DNA from: Streptomyces sp. 846.5 | GTDB taxonomy: Bacteria > Actinomycetota > Actinomycetes > Streptomycetales > Streptomycetaceae | Assembly: GCF_004365705.1 (NCBI RefSeq) | Contig: NZ_SOBN01000002.1 | Span: forward strand, 62,001-126,000 | DNA length: 64,000 nt | Direction of reading: 5' to 3' | Part shown: piece by piece, positions 8,422 to 17,585 of the stretch | Layout: each line of letters opens with the position of its first letter | Position numbering within the stretch: the first letter of the stretch is position 1 | Notes under the pieces: generated by a model | What the model was told of the DNA's origin: nothing | Databases searched by the model: none | What the model saw: the letters and a program-made list of their open reading frames with translations, nothing else | Program-made: the position numbers and the translations under genes

Positions 8422-11400
8422 CTACTCCGCCCGGGCCTGTCCGTAGGGGACCAACTGCACCGGGCCCAGCAGCCCGTAGGCTCCGCGTCCCGCCACGGCG
8501 TAGGCGGCAGGGTCGCTGACGCGCAGTCGGTTCTCGAGTGGTGTGGCGACCTCGACCTGGATGGTGTTGCGCCCACGCCGCAGGTACGGGCCGACGTCCA
8601 GGACCAGGCCGATCTGGTCGACCGGGTCCAGCATGGTGCCGTTGACCGTCACCCGGCAGGTGTCGGTCACGGCGCCCAAGTGCAGCGTCGCACCGAAGCC
8701 GCCGCTCCAGGAGTCGGCGAGCTCGACGGTCGCGGTGTAGGTGCCGATACCGGACACGTCCTGCAATTCGGGGATGCCGGACCAGGGGGTCAGCGCGTCG
8801 AGGGTGAGCGAGTGGTGCACCACCTCGGTCTGGGTCCCGGTGGCGCCGGGCTGCCAGTCGTCCACCTCCAACTGCCAGGTCGACAAGGGGATGGGGGCCG
8901 GAACGGTGTCGATGACCGTGTGTAGGGCCGGCCCCCGGGACAGCTCGGTGGTGTAGGTGCCGGCCTGCGTGGAGCGCGCGACCAGTTCGCCGTCCACGAA
9001 GCGCACCGAGTCGGCGTCACTGCTGGTGGCGAAGGGCTGGTCGCGGCGCAGGTCGTCGCCGAAGAGCCCGGGACGGCCCAGGGCCACCACGTAGGCCTGC
9101 GAGGGCTGCAGAGCCACCCGTAGCGTGATCACGTCCCCGTCCTGCGTGTACTCCGCTATCCGCTCGGCCCGCCCGCTCCACAGGTCCAGCCGGTAGGGGA
9201 CGGACCCCGTACTGGTGGCCCGAAAGGACACCTCGTGGTCGATGGCGGCGACGGGGGGCTTCACCGTTGCGGCGTGCTGCCCGTTGCAGAGGTAGTAGTA
9301 GTCCACACCGTCCGCGACCCGGTGGGCGTTGAGCAGGGTGGACGGCGCGGCGTACACGGCGTCCGGTCCGAGGCCGAGGTCGGCGAGCGCTCCGGGCACG
9401 TCGGTGGGGAGGGCGACCACGCGGACCCGGCGCTGGGAGAGCAGTTCCGCCATCACCTGGGCCAGCCCGGCCTGCTGTCCGGGCACGGGCAGCCCCGGCA
9501 CGGTGGCGGCGTTCCAGTTTCCCAGGAACACCAGCGGCAGTCCGGCGCGGGTCAGTGCCAGCAGCCGTTCGGCGTCGGCCAGGCGCAGGGTGCACAGTGA
9601 GCCGTTGAAGTGGTCGCCCTCGATGAACATCACCTTGTAGGCGACACCGTCGGGTGCGAGCCGGCCGTTGCGCACGGTGGCGTTGGGCAGGTTCAGCAGG
9701 GTGGTGCTGAGGAACTGGTGGGTCCAGCCCAGGGTGATGCCGGTGGCGGTGAACCAGGACGCGCCGATGCCGGTGGCGCTGTAGCCGGTCTGCCGGAAGA
9801 TGGCCACGTCGGCCCTGGGGCCGCCCGACTGCAGCACCTGGTGGACCCGGCTCAGGTAGCCGGAGATGTCCGTGATGTGACGCCAGGTGGGCTGCCGCGG
9901 TCCCCAGGACTCGCCGTAGCCGACCGTGCCGCCGTAGGGGGTGAAGGCGGCGAAGCCGGGCCAGGCGGCGTCGGGGGCGGTGGCGTAGGAGAAGCCGTGG
10001 ATCACGCTCTGGTTCACGCCGGCCGCGTAGGCACCGCCCATGGTGTGCAGGAACTTGTTCCAGGTGGTGTTGTAGGCGCCTCCCGCGTACGCGCCGGCCT
10101 CGCAGGAGAGAATCTTCCGTCCCGCCATGTCCCGGCCGCCGACCAGGCAGCGGAAGTCGTCGAGGTTCTTGAAGCCCAGCGACTCGCCCTCGGGGATGTC
10201 CAGGATCGCCGCGGACTCGATCGAGTCGGTCTGCAGCCCGTACGGCTGACCGCGCAGGAGCAGGCCGACCGAGTGGGCCCACTCCTTCAGCAGGGTGAAG
10301 TGGTTCTTGTTGAAGAGGTCGGAGACGGTCTGCCAGAAGTCGAGGAGTGCCTGGTTGGTGGTCGCCGGGTCGAAGACGAACACCGGCTTGCTGTTCTTCT
10401 GCATGATGACCGGCAGATACGGCAGGAGCGAACGGCCGGTGCGCTTCTGGAAGGCGGAGGGCAGTTCCGCGGTCCACATCAGTGCCTTGGTCTCGATCTC
10501 GATCGAGTCCTCGAAGAGCGCCCCGCCGACCTGCTTCAGCAGCGAGCGGATCCGGGAGGGCAGCAGTTCCTTCTCCCAGAAGTCCGTCACCGCCCGGGTG
10601 CCGGCCGCGCTGAAGTGGTCCACGACGTAGGCGGGCGGGTCCGTGTGCGGGCCCGCCTCGGGCTGCTGCCCCGAGCCGCGTATCCAGTAGGAGATCAGTA
10701 CGTACTGGCCGTCGGTCGGCGCGGTCCAGGCGATGCTGGTGCCACCGGTCACCGTGTGGGTGAGATCGACGACGGATGCCGGGTCCAGGCCGATCGCCTT
10801 GGTCGTGGTGTTGGCGGCGTCCACCTTCGCGGCCTGTACCAGGAACAGTTTCTGCGCGGTGACCCCCGAGGCCGGCGCCAGGAGCGCGGGCGGGACCGGG
10901 CCGCTGTAACTGGCGCCGGCAGCCACGCTCACGGTGCCGTGCGCGAGTTCCTTCATCGCGGCCGCGCTGTCCGGGGTGATCGACGGTACGGCCGCGGGCC
11001 AGCTCGGGCCGACCGTGATGTCCACGGAGATGCCGCGCCGGGCGGCCTGCTCCAGTGCGGACTCGACTCCGGCGTTCCAGGGCGCGGTTCCCCAGCCGTA
11101 CGTCTTCGGCTGCAGGACATCGACATCGGTGATGCTGTGGTGGTTGGCGGAGATCTCGACGCCGCCGAAACCGGCGTCAGCGATCTGGTCGATCTCCCGG
11201 GCGATCTCCGCAGGGGCCACCAGGCCGTCCGGCCACCAGTAGCGGAATTTGGGGCGCACCGGCGCACCGGGTTTCGCGAACCACTCCTCCGACGGCGAGG
11301 CACCCGCGCCTGATCTCGCGACGGACGCCTGCGCCGCGGAGGCACTTTCGGGGATGCCGAGAGCGAGCGGACCCGCTGCGCCCGCCACCGCTGCGGCGGC

Positions 11401-11478
11401 CAGGAAGGTACGTCGGGTCACTCCGTCCGGCCGCTGGTCCGGACCACTGGAATCGCTCGCCTTTGCGCGACTGTTCAT
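8422..11478 (-). CDS. Tat-exported glycoside hydrolase family 106-type alpha-L-rhamnosidase
   Basis: A 1,018-residue protein. Residues 1-49 are a twin-arginine signal peptide (TRRTFLAAAAVAGAAG, cleavage probably after ASA). The mature enzyme begins with FRYWWPDGLVAPAEIAREID and GFGGVEIS, the family start that folds as a TIM barrel. A central GALFEDSIEIETKALMW is a likely acidic active-site region. The last 250 residues are beta-rich with carbohydrate-binding-like jelly-roll features (WSGGFGATLHLGAVTDTCRV). Enzymes of this family remove terminal rhamnose from plant or polysaccharide glycans outside the cell. The gene stands alone, with its own promoter and terminator. Confidence 0.85.
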   Translation of the reverse strand: MNSRAKASDSSGPDQRPDGVTRRTFLAAAAVAGAAGPLALGIPESASAAQASVARSGAGASPSEEWFAKPGAPVRPKFRYWWPDGLVAPAEIAREIDQIADAGFGGVEISANHHSITDVDVLQPKTYGWGTAPWNAGVESALEQAARRGISVDITVGPSWPAAVPSITPDSAAAMKELAHGTVSVAAGASYSGPVPPALLAPASGVTAQKLFLVQAAKVDAANTTTKAIGLDPASVVDLTHTVTGGTSIAWTAPTDGQYVLISYWIRGSGQQPEAGPHTDPPAYVVDHFSAAGTRAVTDFWEKELLPSRIRSLLKQVGGALFEDSIEIETKALMWTAELPSAFQKRTGRSLLPYLPVIMQKNSKPVFVFDPATTNQALLDFWQTVSDLFNKNHFTLLKEWAHSVGLLLRGQPYGLQTDSIESAAILDIPEGESLGFKNLDDFRCLVGGRDMAGRKILSCEAGAYAGGAYNTTWNKFLHTMGGAYAAGVNQSVIHGFSYATAPDAAWPGFAAFTPYGGTVGYGESWGPRQPTWRHITDISGYLSRVHQVLQSGGPRADVAIFRQTGYSATGIGASWFTATGITLGWTHQFLSTTLLNLPNATVRNGRLAPDGVAYKVMFIEGDHFNGSLCTLRLADAERLLALTRAGLPLVFLGNWNAATVPGLPVPGQQAGLAQVMAELLSQRRVRVVALPTDVPGALADLGLGPDAVYAAPSTLLNAHRVADGVDYYYLCNGQHAATVKPPVAAIDHEVSFRATSTGSVPYRLDLWSGRAERIAEYTQDGDVITLRVALQPSQAYVVALGRPGLFGDDLRRDQPFATSSDADSVRFVDGELVARSTQAGTYTTELSRGPALHTVIDTVPAPIPLSTWQLEVDDWQPGATGTQTEVVHHSLTLDALTPWSGIPELQDVSGIGTYTATVELADSWSGGFGATLHLGAVTDTCRVTVNGTMLDPVDQIGLVLDVGPYLRRGRNTIQVEVATPLENRLRVSDPAAYAVAGRGAYGLLGPVQLVPYGQARAE

Positions 11479-11491
11479 GCCATCCTCGATT

Positions 11492-11578
11492 TTGAATCGT
11501 TTTAGAAACAGCCGGACGCTATAGCGGCATCTGAATAGAGGTCAAGAGTTCTGTCATTAAGGTTCGATTGAAACGATG
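11492..11578 (-). promoter_or_regulatory. Promoter and paired operator-like sites of the GH106 gene
   Basis: On the minus strand TTGACC (11545-11540) and TATAGC (11523-11518) are separated by 16 bp, a good sigma-70-type (HrdB-type) promoter. Two copies of ATCGTTT(T/C)A flank it: one between the -10 and the start codon (about 11495-11505), one upstream (about 11566-11577, opposite orientation). LacI-family regulators of sugar genes commonly bind TGAAACGxTTxCA-like sites, so repression by a LacI-type protein is plausible. No such gene lies in the window. Confidence 0.5.
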
Positions 11579-11579
11579 C

Positions 11580-12045
11580 CGAGCCATGCACCGTCGTCCG
11601 TCCGGCCCGGCCCGACATCGCCGGGTCCACCTGACGCATGTCGCAGGGCAGGCGCGGATGATGTCCGCAGCGGACCACGAGGACTACGTCCGAATCCACA
11701 CGTCGCCGCCCGGCCCGGCGCCCGGACGAAAGCCCGCGATCGTCCCGTGGCCGCAGCTGGGCAGGTTGCCGGAGAGCTCGTGCGCGCCGAGGAGGGGCTG
11801 CACGGAGGAGCCCGGCCGGCCGACAGGCCCGGTCGAGGTGCGCTGGAGGAGGTGTCGGGCCGCCGACCCGCGCTGGTCCGCCCCGTTGGGCCGACCGGTC
11901 CGACACGAGACAGAAGGCGTGTCGGCGGTCATCGCAGAGTGGCTCTCGCAAGATTTCCGCGAACAGGTGACAGTCCGTCACAGTGGTGGCATCGTCCGTA
12001 CTGTGTGTTGACTGAGGTTTTCTCGTGCGCCCAGCAGACTGGAGG
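11580..12045. other. Stretch without a recognisable gene
   Basis: Open frames on both strands have antisense-like composition. No known domain, IS end or RNA gene was recognised. Confidence 0.4.
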
Positions 12046-12414
12046 TTAATCGTGTAGGCGGTTGATCGAGAGCGCGGTCGGCAGGGTTCCCACCCCGACG
12101 ATCTCGCTGACCGCGCCGACCGGCTGGTGCTGGCCGGCGCACAGCGCCGTTCCGTCCTCCACCGCAGCGGCAACACACGTCAAGCCAGCCAGGATGCGTT
12201 CCACCGCGCGTTCCACCGACCCGTCACCGGCACGGCCCCGCACCGCCTCGTCCAGTTCTGCTACGCCGGCTGAACCGACACGGGTGCCGGGCTGGGCGAA
12301 GGCCAGGCGCAGCAGGACCCCAGGTATGGACAGCAGGGTGCGGGCGGCGCGGTACAGCAGCGACACGATCATCCGGTCAGCATCCCAGTCACCGCCGACA
12401 GCCACGGGCAGCAC
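12046..12414 (-). pseudogene. Chimeric ORF with IS-integrase-like N-terminus
   Basis: The 122-residue frame contains MIVSLLYRAARTLLSIPGVL about 15 residues in. This resembles the hydrophobic N-terminus of a class of Streptomyces IS integrases that continue with 'DAELLVLRHE'. Here the continuation is lost and replaced by an unrelated 80-residue stretch (SVERAVERILAGLTCVAAAV). No domain is recognised in the second part. It may be a deletion scar joining two genes. Confidence 0.35.
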
Positions 12415-12505
12415 CGCTCATCTGCAGCGATGACTTCCGAGCGGTACAGGGTGCGCGAGGTCGAGGGGGACACCGTCCCCGGGTGGTAGGCCGCAGGCCG
12501 GCGGT

Positions 12506-12600
12506 GCCGACGATGAGATCGCCCGGCTGCGGGCGGAGAACGCCCGACTGGTCAAGGCGGAGAAGGAGTGGCAGCTGGAGATCTTGTGCCGGGCAGCTGC
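12506..12600 (+). pseudogene. IS3-family OrfA remnant
   Basis: The plus strand reads ADDEIARLRAENARLVKAEK then EWQLEIL and RAAAY, the leucine-zipper tail of IS3 OrfA proteins. No start, helix-turn-helix or OrfB remains. It ends at the 3' end of the GntR gene, so an insertion probably once lay here. Confidence 0.55.
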
Positions 12601-13281
12601 CTACGCGGGCTCGGTGAACTGGTTGGTGTCGAAGAAGTGGTTAATCTGTCCGCCGAGTTCGGACCAGTGCTGTCCGGAGAGTTCGGCGGCAGCGCATGCG
12701 TCGCCGGTGGCGCAGACCTCGATGAGTTGGTCGTGGTGCTCAATGGTGTTGCGGCCGCCGAGCAGGGTGGAGAACTTGCGGTAGAGGATGCGGTGGATCT
12801 GGGGGTGGAGCTGCTCGACGATCCGGCTGAGCACGGGGTTGTCGGCGGCCGTGATAGGGACGGCGTGGAAGCGGTCGTCCGCCATGAGGGCGGTGGTGGT
12901 GTCGTTGGCAGCGACGGCCTGTTCGAAGGCGCGGTTGGCGTCGCGCATGTGCTGCAGTTCCAGCCCGGTCATGACCGGTACGGCGGTCTCGATGGCGAGC
13001 TGGTCGAGGGAGCGCAGGACGGCGAGGGTCTTTTCGACGTCGCGGCGGTTGAGGGTGGTGATGCGGGTGTAGACGCCGGGCTTGGCCTCGACCAGGCCGA
13101 TGTCAGCGAGGCGGGTGAGCGCCTCGCGTACCGGGGTGCGGCTGAGCCCGAGGCGCTCGGCGAGCTCGCTGTCCTTCACTTTCTCTCCCGCGACGAGTTC
13201 GCCTTTCACAATGGCGTCGCGCAGGCGGTGGAAGACCTCGTCGCTGAGGAGGCGGCGGGAGACAGGGCTGTCGAGTGACAT
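12601..13281 (-). CDS. GntR family (FCD-type) transcriptional regulator
   Basis: The 226-residue protein begins MSLDSPVSRRLLSDEVFHRL. Residues about 15-75 are the GntR winged helix, with LAERLGLSRTPVREALTRL. Residues about 90-215 form an all-helical FCD effector domain with metal-site-like histidines (DDRFH, IVEQLHPQIHR, IEHHDQLIE). It is the first gene of an aspartate-use cluster and presumably senses a dicarboxylate or amino acid. The sequence ATATTGCG overlaps its own start and recurs before the symporter gene, suggesting it represses both. Longer starts exist but are not supported by conserved sequence. Confidence 0.85.
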   Translation of the reverse strand: MSLDSPVSRRLLSDEVFHRLRDAIVKGELVAGEKVKDSELAERLGLSRTPVREALTRLADIGLVEAKPGVYTRITTLNRRDVEKTLAVLRSLDQLAIETAVPVMTGLELQHMRDANRAFEQAVAANDTTTALMADDRFHAVPITAADNPVLSRIVEQLHPQIHRILYRKFSTLLGGRNTIEHHDQLIEVCATGDACAAAELSGQHWSELGGQINHFFDTNQFTEPA

Positions 13282-13297
13282 ATTGCGTACAGTACAT
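13280..13297. promoter_or_regulatory. Putative GntR operator at its own start
   Basis: The sequence ATATTGCGTACAGTACAT overlaps the start codon and contains the near-palindrome GTACAGTAC. The first eight bases recur at 15440-15447 in front of the symporter gene. Autoregulation is inferred. Confidence 0.35.
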
Positions 13298-13361
13298 CGC
13301 CCGCCGCTCGCTCCACCAGCCTCGCTCCCGGCCCGGCCACCGCCCAGCCCGGTCATCCTGC

Positions 13362-14084
13362 TCACGCCGTTCGGGCCCCTCGGGCACGGCGGACGAGGGC
13401 CTGGGCCAGGATGACGGCGGGATCGATGACGGGGACGTCGACGGCGTCGGTGGGCAGGCCGAGTGGGATCTCGGTGCAGCCCGCGATGATCGCCTGCGCA
13501 CCTTGTACAGACAGTTGCTGCGCGGCGTCGGCCAGGGGTGCGGCCGCTGCTGCCTGATCGCCGGCTTTGACGGCGCGGATGGCGGCCATGACCTGGTCCT
13601 GCTGCGTGGTGGGGTCGGGCAGAAGCAGACGGATGCCGTAGAGGTCGAGCCATTCCCGGTACAGGCCCGCGCCGACGGTGCCGGTGGTGGCCAGCAGTCC
13701 GGCGGTGTGGACGGCCGGTTGCAGGGTGGTCAGGTGGCGGGCGACCTCGCCGATCATGTGGACGATCGGCAGGCCGACGTGGCCGGCGATGCGGGGCACG
13801 AAGGCGTGAGCAGTGTTGCAGGGGATGGCGATGACGGTGGCGCCGGCCTCGCGCAGGACACGGCCGCCGTTGAGGAGCCAGGGGGTGGGGTCGGGGCCAT
13901 TGCCGAGGAGGGCCTCGGTGCGGTCGGGGATGGTGGGATCGGACCAGATGACCGTCCTCAGGTGGTCCTGGTCGATGTGGCCTGGAGTCATCGCCACCAG
14001 CTTGGCGTAGAAGTCAGCGGTGGCCGCCGGTCCCATGCCGCCCAGGATGCCGATGATCTCCGTGGAGCCGCTCTGGCTGGTCAC
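13362..14084 (-). CDS. Aspartate/glutamate racemase family protein
   Basis: The 240-residue protein starts with GTG overlapping the symporter stop by four bases (GTGA), so translation is coupled. GILGGMGPAATADFYAKLV near residue 12, the first catalytic cysteine in IPCNTAHAF (about residue 88) and the second in AGCTEIPLG (about residue 200) are the hallmarks of cofactor-independent Asp/Glu racemases. It should interconvert L- and D-aspartate (or glutamate) in the cytoplasm. With the symporter upstream and the lyase divergent, D-aspartate use is a reasonable role. Amino-acid specificity cannot be read from the sequence. Confidence 0.85.
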   Translation of the reverse strand: MTSQSGSTEIIGILGGMGPAATADFYAKLVAMTPGHIDQDHLRTVIWSDPTIPDRTEALLGNGPDPTPWLLNGGRVLREAGATVIAIPCNTAHAFVPRIAGHVGLPIVHMIGEVARHLTTLQPAVHTAGLLATTGTVGAGLYREWLDLYGIRLLLPDPTTQQDQVMAAIRAVKAGDQAAAAAPLADAAQQLSVQGAQAIIAGCTEIPLGLPTDAVDVPVIDPAVILAQALVRRARGARTA

Positions 14085-15427
14085 CGCGCGACATCCCTGT
14101 GGAGTGCCGGTGCAAGCTGCGCCTCGGAGGCGGCATGGTTGGCTACGGCCGCCTGGCTCGGGCCGTGTTTGGCCTCCCGTCGCTTCTCGGAGCTGTCGAC
14201 CACGGCGGCGGCGAGGGAGTTGCCGACGACGTTCACGCCGGTGCGGGCCATGTCGACGATGAAGTCGACGCCGAGGAGCAGGGCAATGCCCTCGACGGGC
14301 AGCCCGATGCTGTTGCCAGCCGCGATGAGGACGACGATGGAGGCTGACGCCACTCCGGCCATGCCCTTGGACAGAATCACCAGCACGCCGGCCATGAGCA
14401 GCAGGGCGGGCAGCGAGGTGTCGGCACCGTAGGCGTTGGCGAGGAAGACCAGGGCGGCCGCCTGGTAGAGGATGGAGCCGTCGGTGTTGAAGGAGTAGCC
14501 GAGGGGGACGACGAACGAGGCCGTCGAGCGGCTGATGCCGAACTCCTCCAGCTTGCCCATCAGAGGCGCCAGCACCGACTCGGAGCTGCGGGTGACGAAG
14601 GCGATTCCGGCGAGTCCGGCGACGGACTTCAGCAGCTCCACGTACCGGATGCGGTAGATCGCGGCGATGAGGGGGAAGAGCACGCCGACGACGATGGCCA
14701 GGCCGGCGTAGACCACGGCGATGAAGCCCGCGAGGCTGCGCAGGTTGCTGAACCCGTAGTGCGCGACGTCGTAGGAGATGAAACCGAGCACGCCCAGCGG
14801 GGCGACGCGGATGACGTAGCCGACGACCTTGAACATCACTGCCGCGACGGACTCAAGTACGGAGGCGAACGGTGCCGACTTCTCGCCGATGGCGGCCATC
14901 GCTACGCCCAGCAGTGCCGCGAAGACGATCGCGCCGAGCAAGTCGCCCGCCCCGAACGCGGCGAAGATGTTCTTCGGTACGGCGCCGAGGATCAGCGCCT
15001 GGAAGTCGACACCGTGGGCGAGGCCCCGCAGGCTCTTGGTGTCGGCCGTGTGGACCGGGGCACCCTTTCCGATGCCAGTGGCCTTCGCCAACCCCACCGC
15101 GATCAGCAGGATGACGGTGGTGACGAGCTCGAAGTAGAGGATGGCCTTGCCGGCGATCCGGCCCACCTTCTTGACCGACTCCATGCGGGCGATGCCCAGC
15201 ACGATGAGCGGGAAGACCAGGGGCAGTACGACCATCTGCACCAGATTGAGGAACACGTCGCCGAGGATCTTCATGTCCACGCCGGCGCCCGGGGCGAGGG
15301 AGCCGATGAGGGCTCCGAGCGCGACGGCGATGATCGACTCCAAGCCGATCGGCATTCGCAGACATCGCCGCAGGAGCCCTCGCCGGGCGGTGTCCATGCT
15401 GGTGGCCGGGGTGTCCGGGCTATTCAT
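14081..15427 (-). CDS. Dicarboxylate/amino acid:cation symporter (DAACS family)
   Basis: The 448-residue membrane protein starts at ATG 15427 behind TTGGAGG; a TTG four codons upstream lies inside that ribosome site and is rejected. Hydrophobic segments match the eight-helix, two-hairpin fold of GltP/DctA proteins. Family motifs include the serine-rich-loop-like FVTRSSESVLAPLM, the substrate-site PLGYSFNTDGSILYQ and the helix-8-like DFIVDMARTGVNVVGNS. It should carry aspartate, glutamate or C4-dicarboxylates with Na+ or H+. It forms an operon with the racemase gene (four-base overlap) and faces the aspA-like gene. Confidence 0.9.
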   Translation of the reverse strand: MNSPDTPATSMDTARRGLLRRCLRMPIGLESIIAVALGALIGSLAPGAGVDMKILGDVFLNLVQMVVLPLVFPLIVLGIARMESVKKVGRIAGKAILYFELVTTVILLIAVGLAKATGIGKGAPVHTADTKSLRGLAHGVDFQALILGAVPKNIFAAFGAGDLLGAIVFAALLGVAMAAIGEKSAPFASVLESVAAVMFKVVGYVIRVAPLGVLGFISYDVAHYGFSNLRSLAGFIAVVYAGLAIVVGVLFPLIAAIYRIRYVELLKSVAGLAGIAFVTRSSESVLAPLMGKLEEFGISRSTASFVVPLGYSFNTDGSILYQAAALVFLANAYGADTSLPALLLMAGVLVILSKGMAGVASASIVVLIAAGNSIGLPVEGIALLLGVDFIVDMARTGVNVVGNSLAAAVVDSSEKRREAKHGPSQAAVANHAASEAQLAPALHRDVAR

Positions 15428-15565
15428 TGAGACCTCCAATATATTGCGCTCTGCGTATTGGGTGGTAAGAATGTGTCCCGGAGCGGCGGCCTGTCAAGGG
15501 TCCGGCGCAGGCAGATCCGCCGCAGCCGACGGCGACAGCGGGTGACGAAGAGCGAGGAGCACCGA
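15428..15565. promoter_or_regulatory. Divergent promoter region of symporter and aspartate ammonia-lyase genes
   Basis: It holds the perfect palindrome CAATATATTG and, overlapping it, ATATTGCGCTCTGCGTATTG, whose first eight bases match the site at the GntR start. The position over the symporter ribosome site suits a repressor. Core promoter elements were not resolved. Confidence 0.4.
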
Positions 15566-16981
15566 ATGGCACAGGCCACGCGCGTTGAACACGACATGCT
15601 GGGGGACAAGGAGGTCCCGGCCGACGCCTACTACGGCGTACACACGGTCCGGGCAGTGGAGAACTTCGCGATCACCGGGTCGACCATCGCCCAATTCCCC
15701 GAATTGATCGCGTCACTGGCCGCGGTCAAGCAGGCCGCCGCAACCGCCAACCGCGACCTCGGTCTGCTGCCCGGGGACATCGCCGAGGCGGTCATCACGG
15801 CGTGTCAGGAGATCCGCGCCAGAGCGCTCGCCGACCAGTTCGTCGTCGACCCCATCCAGGGCGGCGCCGGCACCTCGACGAACATGAACGCCAACGAGGT
15901 CATCGCCAACCGGGCCCTGGAGATACTCGGCCACCCCCGCGGCCACTATGAGGTCATCCACCCCCTCGACCACGTCAACCTGGGCCAGAGCACCAACGAC
16001 GTCTACCCCACCGCCGTCCGCCTCGCCCTCGTCACCTCGCTACGACGGTTCGGCGACTGCCTGGGGAACCTGGCCGACATCTTCGCCGCGAAGGCAGCGG
16101 AGTTCAGCGACATCCTGAAGATGGGCCGCACCCAGCTCCAGGACGCCGTGCCCATGACCCTGGGCCAGGAATTCACCACCTACGCCGTGATGATCGAAGA
16201 GGACCGCCAGCGCCTCGCCGAGGCCGCCGCCCTGCTCCTGGAGTCCAACCTCGGCGGCACCGCGATCGGCACCAGCATCAACGGCCACCCCCGCTACGCC
16301 GAACTCGCCTGCGCCCACCTCGCCGAGATCAGCGGCGAACCCGTCCGGGCAGCCGGCAACTTCATTGAGGCCACCCAGGACTGTGGCGCCTTCGTCCAGC
16401 TCTCCGGCGTCCTCAAGCGAGTCGCCGTGAAACTCTCCAAGACCTGCAACGACCTGCGCCTGACCTCGTCCGGCCCCACCGTCGGCCTGGGCGAGATCAA
16501 CCTCCCACCCGTACAGGCCGGCTCATCTATCATGCCCGGCAAGGTCAACCCGGTCATCCCCGAAGTCGTGAACCAGGTCGCCTTCGAAGTCATCGGCAAC
16601 GACCTGACCGTCACGATGGCAGCCGAAGCCGGCCAACTACAGCTCAACGCCTTCGAACCCGTCATCGCCTACAGCCTGCTGCGCTCGCTCACCCACATGC
16701 GCGCCGCCTGCGACGCCCTCGCGACCCGCTGCATACCCGGCATCACCGCCAACCGCGACCACCTCCACAACAGCGTCCACCGCTCCATCGGACTGGTCAC
16801 CGCACTCGCTCCGCACATCGGCTACGCCGCCAGCACCACCCTCGCCCGCGAAGCCCTGGCCACCGGCCGGCTCATCAAGGACCTCGCCGCCGAAGCCGGC
16901 CTCCTCACCACCGACCAACTCGACACGATCCTGCGCCCCGAAAACCTCACCGGTCACTCCCCAGCAGCAGCCGGCCCCTGA
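15566..16981 (+). CDS. aspA: Aspartate ammonia-lyase
   Basis: The 471-residue protein starts at ATG 15566 behind GAGGAG; the open frame extends 36 codons upstream into Arg-rich non-coding sequence. It begins with EHDMLGDKEVPADAYYGVHT and holds the superfamily signature GSSIMPGKVNP (about residue 318-328), plus GGAGTSTNMNANEVIANRA and GQSTNDVYPTA. These features distinguish aspartase/class II fumarase from other lyases, and the EVPADAYYGVHT start favours aspartase. The enzyme turns L-aspartate into fumarate and ammonia in the cytoplasm, as a tetramer. Together with the symporter and racemase it completes a pathway from external D/L-aspartate to the TCA cycle. Confidence 0.9.
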   Translation: MAQATRVEHDMLGDKEVPADAYYGVHTVRAVENFAITGSTIAQFPELIASLAAVKQAAATANRDLGLLPGDIAEAVITACQEIRARALADQFVVDPIQGGAGTSTNMNANEVIANRALEILGHPRGHYEVIHPLDHVNLGQSTNDVYPTAVRLALVTSLRRFGDCLGNLADIFAAKAAEFSDILKMGRTQLQDAVPMTLGQEFTTYAVMIEEDRQRLAEAAALLLESNLGGTAIGTSINGHPRYAELACAHLAEISGEPVRAAGNFIEATQDCGAFVQLSGVLKRVAVKLSKTCNDLRLTSSGPTVGLGEINLPPVQAGSSIMPGKVNPVIPEVVNQVAFEVIGNDLTVTMAAEAGQLQLNAFEPVIAYSLLRSLTHMRAACDALATRCIPGITANRDHLHNSVHRSIGLVTALAPHIGYAASTTLAREALATGRLIKDLAAEAGLLTTDQLDTILRPENLTGHSPAAAGP

Positions 16982-16986
16982 TCGAG

Positions 16987-17190
16987 GTGAACGAGGCGGC
17001 GAACCGTCGCCGCCGCCGGGCCACGGGCGTGGGCCCCTGGCTCGTCGTGCCAGCCGTTGCACTGCTCGTGCTCTTCTATTACCGGCCGCTCGCCATGACC
17101 GTCGGCGCGGAGTCTGTCCAGCGGGGAGTATCGCGATTTCGGCTCTGTTCCGTAGTCGGTGGTGACGTTGAGTCTTCGCCTGTCACCATG
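16987..17190 (+). pseudogene. Possible truncated membrane-protein N-terminus
   Basis: A GTG-started frame gives about 20 basic residues followed by a hydrophobic helix (PWLVVPAVALLVLFYYRPL), resembling the start of an ABC sugar-transporter permease. After about 45 residues the frame loses protein-like character. Either a truncated permease or chance. Confidence 0.25.
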
Positions 17191-17585
17191 TGGCATGATG
17201 ACGTCAACTTCCTTGTAAGCGTGATGTTTTCAGGGCTCTCGGCGCTGGTCCGGCCGAGTGGGCTCGTTGAGCCGGTCGAGGCTCTGCGCTGTGCGGGCCC
17301 GACCAGCCGGACGGGGCGACCTGCTCGCGGACCCGTTCTGTCGAGCTGGGCAAGGAGTCGGTCCATCTCGTCGTAGGCGGCCTTGATCACATCAGTGACA
17401 GCAGTCTGCAGAGCCAAAACGCTCTCGTGCTGGAAGGCGTCACGGCTGGCCTGCCGATCACGCCCGAACTGCTCGTCACGAGCGGCCGTCTCGCGCCTCC
17501 CGGTGATCCGCTCCTTGTAGATGGTGAGGATCGATGTTGTGAGGGATCCCAGAAGCACACCGACGAACCCGAACACTGCGTTCAC
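17079..17585 (-). CDS. Small membrane-anchored hypothetical protein
   Basis: From GTG 17585 the product begins VNAVFGFVGVLLGSLTTSIL, a single N-terminal membrane helix. It is followed by a charged helical region (ERITGRRETAARDEQFGRDR, VIKAAYDEMDRLLAQLD). Small proteins of this type are common and uncharacterised in Streptomyces. The last 50 residues are low-complexity and run into DNA that seems non-coding, so the 3' end may be abnormal. The frame is open further upstream into an RNA-ligase-like fragment. Confidence 0.5.
   Translation of the reverse strand: MNAVFGFVGVLLGSLTTSILTIYKERITGRRETAARDEQFGRDRQASRDAFQHESVLALQTAVTDVIKAAYDEMDRLLAQLDRTGPRAGRPVRLVGPAQRRASTGSTSPLGRTSAESPENITLTRKLTSSCHMVTGEDSTSPPTTEQSRNRDTPRWTDSAPTVMASGR

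Noticed and set aside
9610..11313. 567-codon plus-strand frame
   Set aside because: It is antisense to the GH106 gene, which has a signal peptide, promoter and terminator.
14759..15430. 223-codon plus frame rich in Asp, Glu and His
   Set aside because: It is the exact antisense of the symporter gene, which explains its composition.
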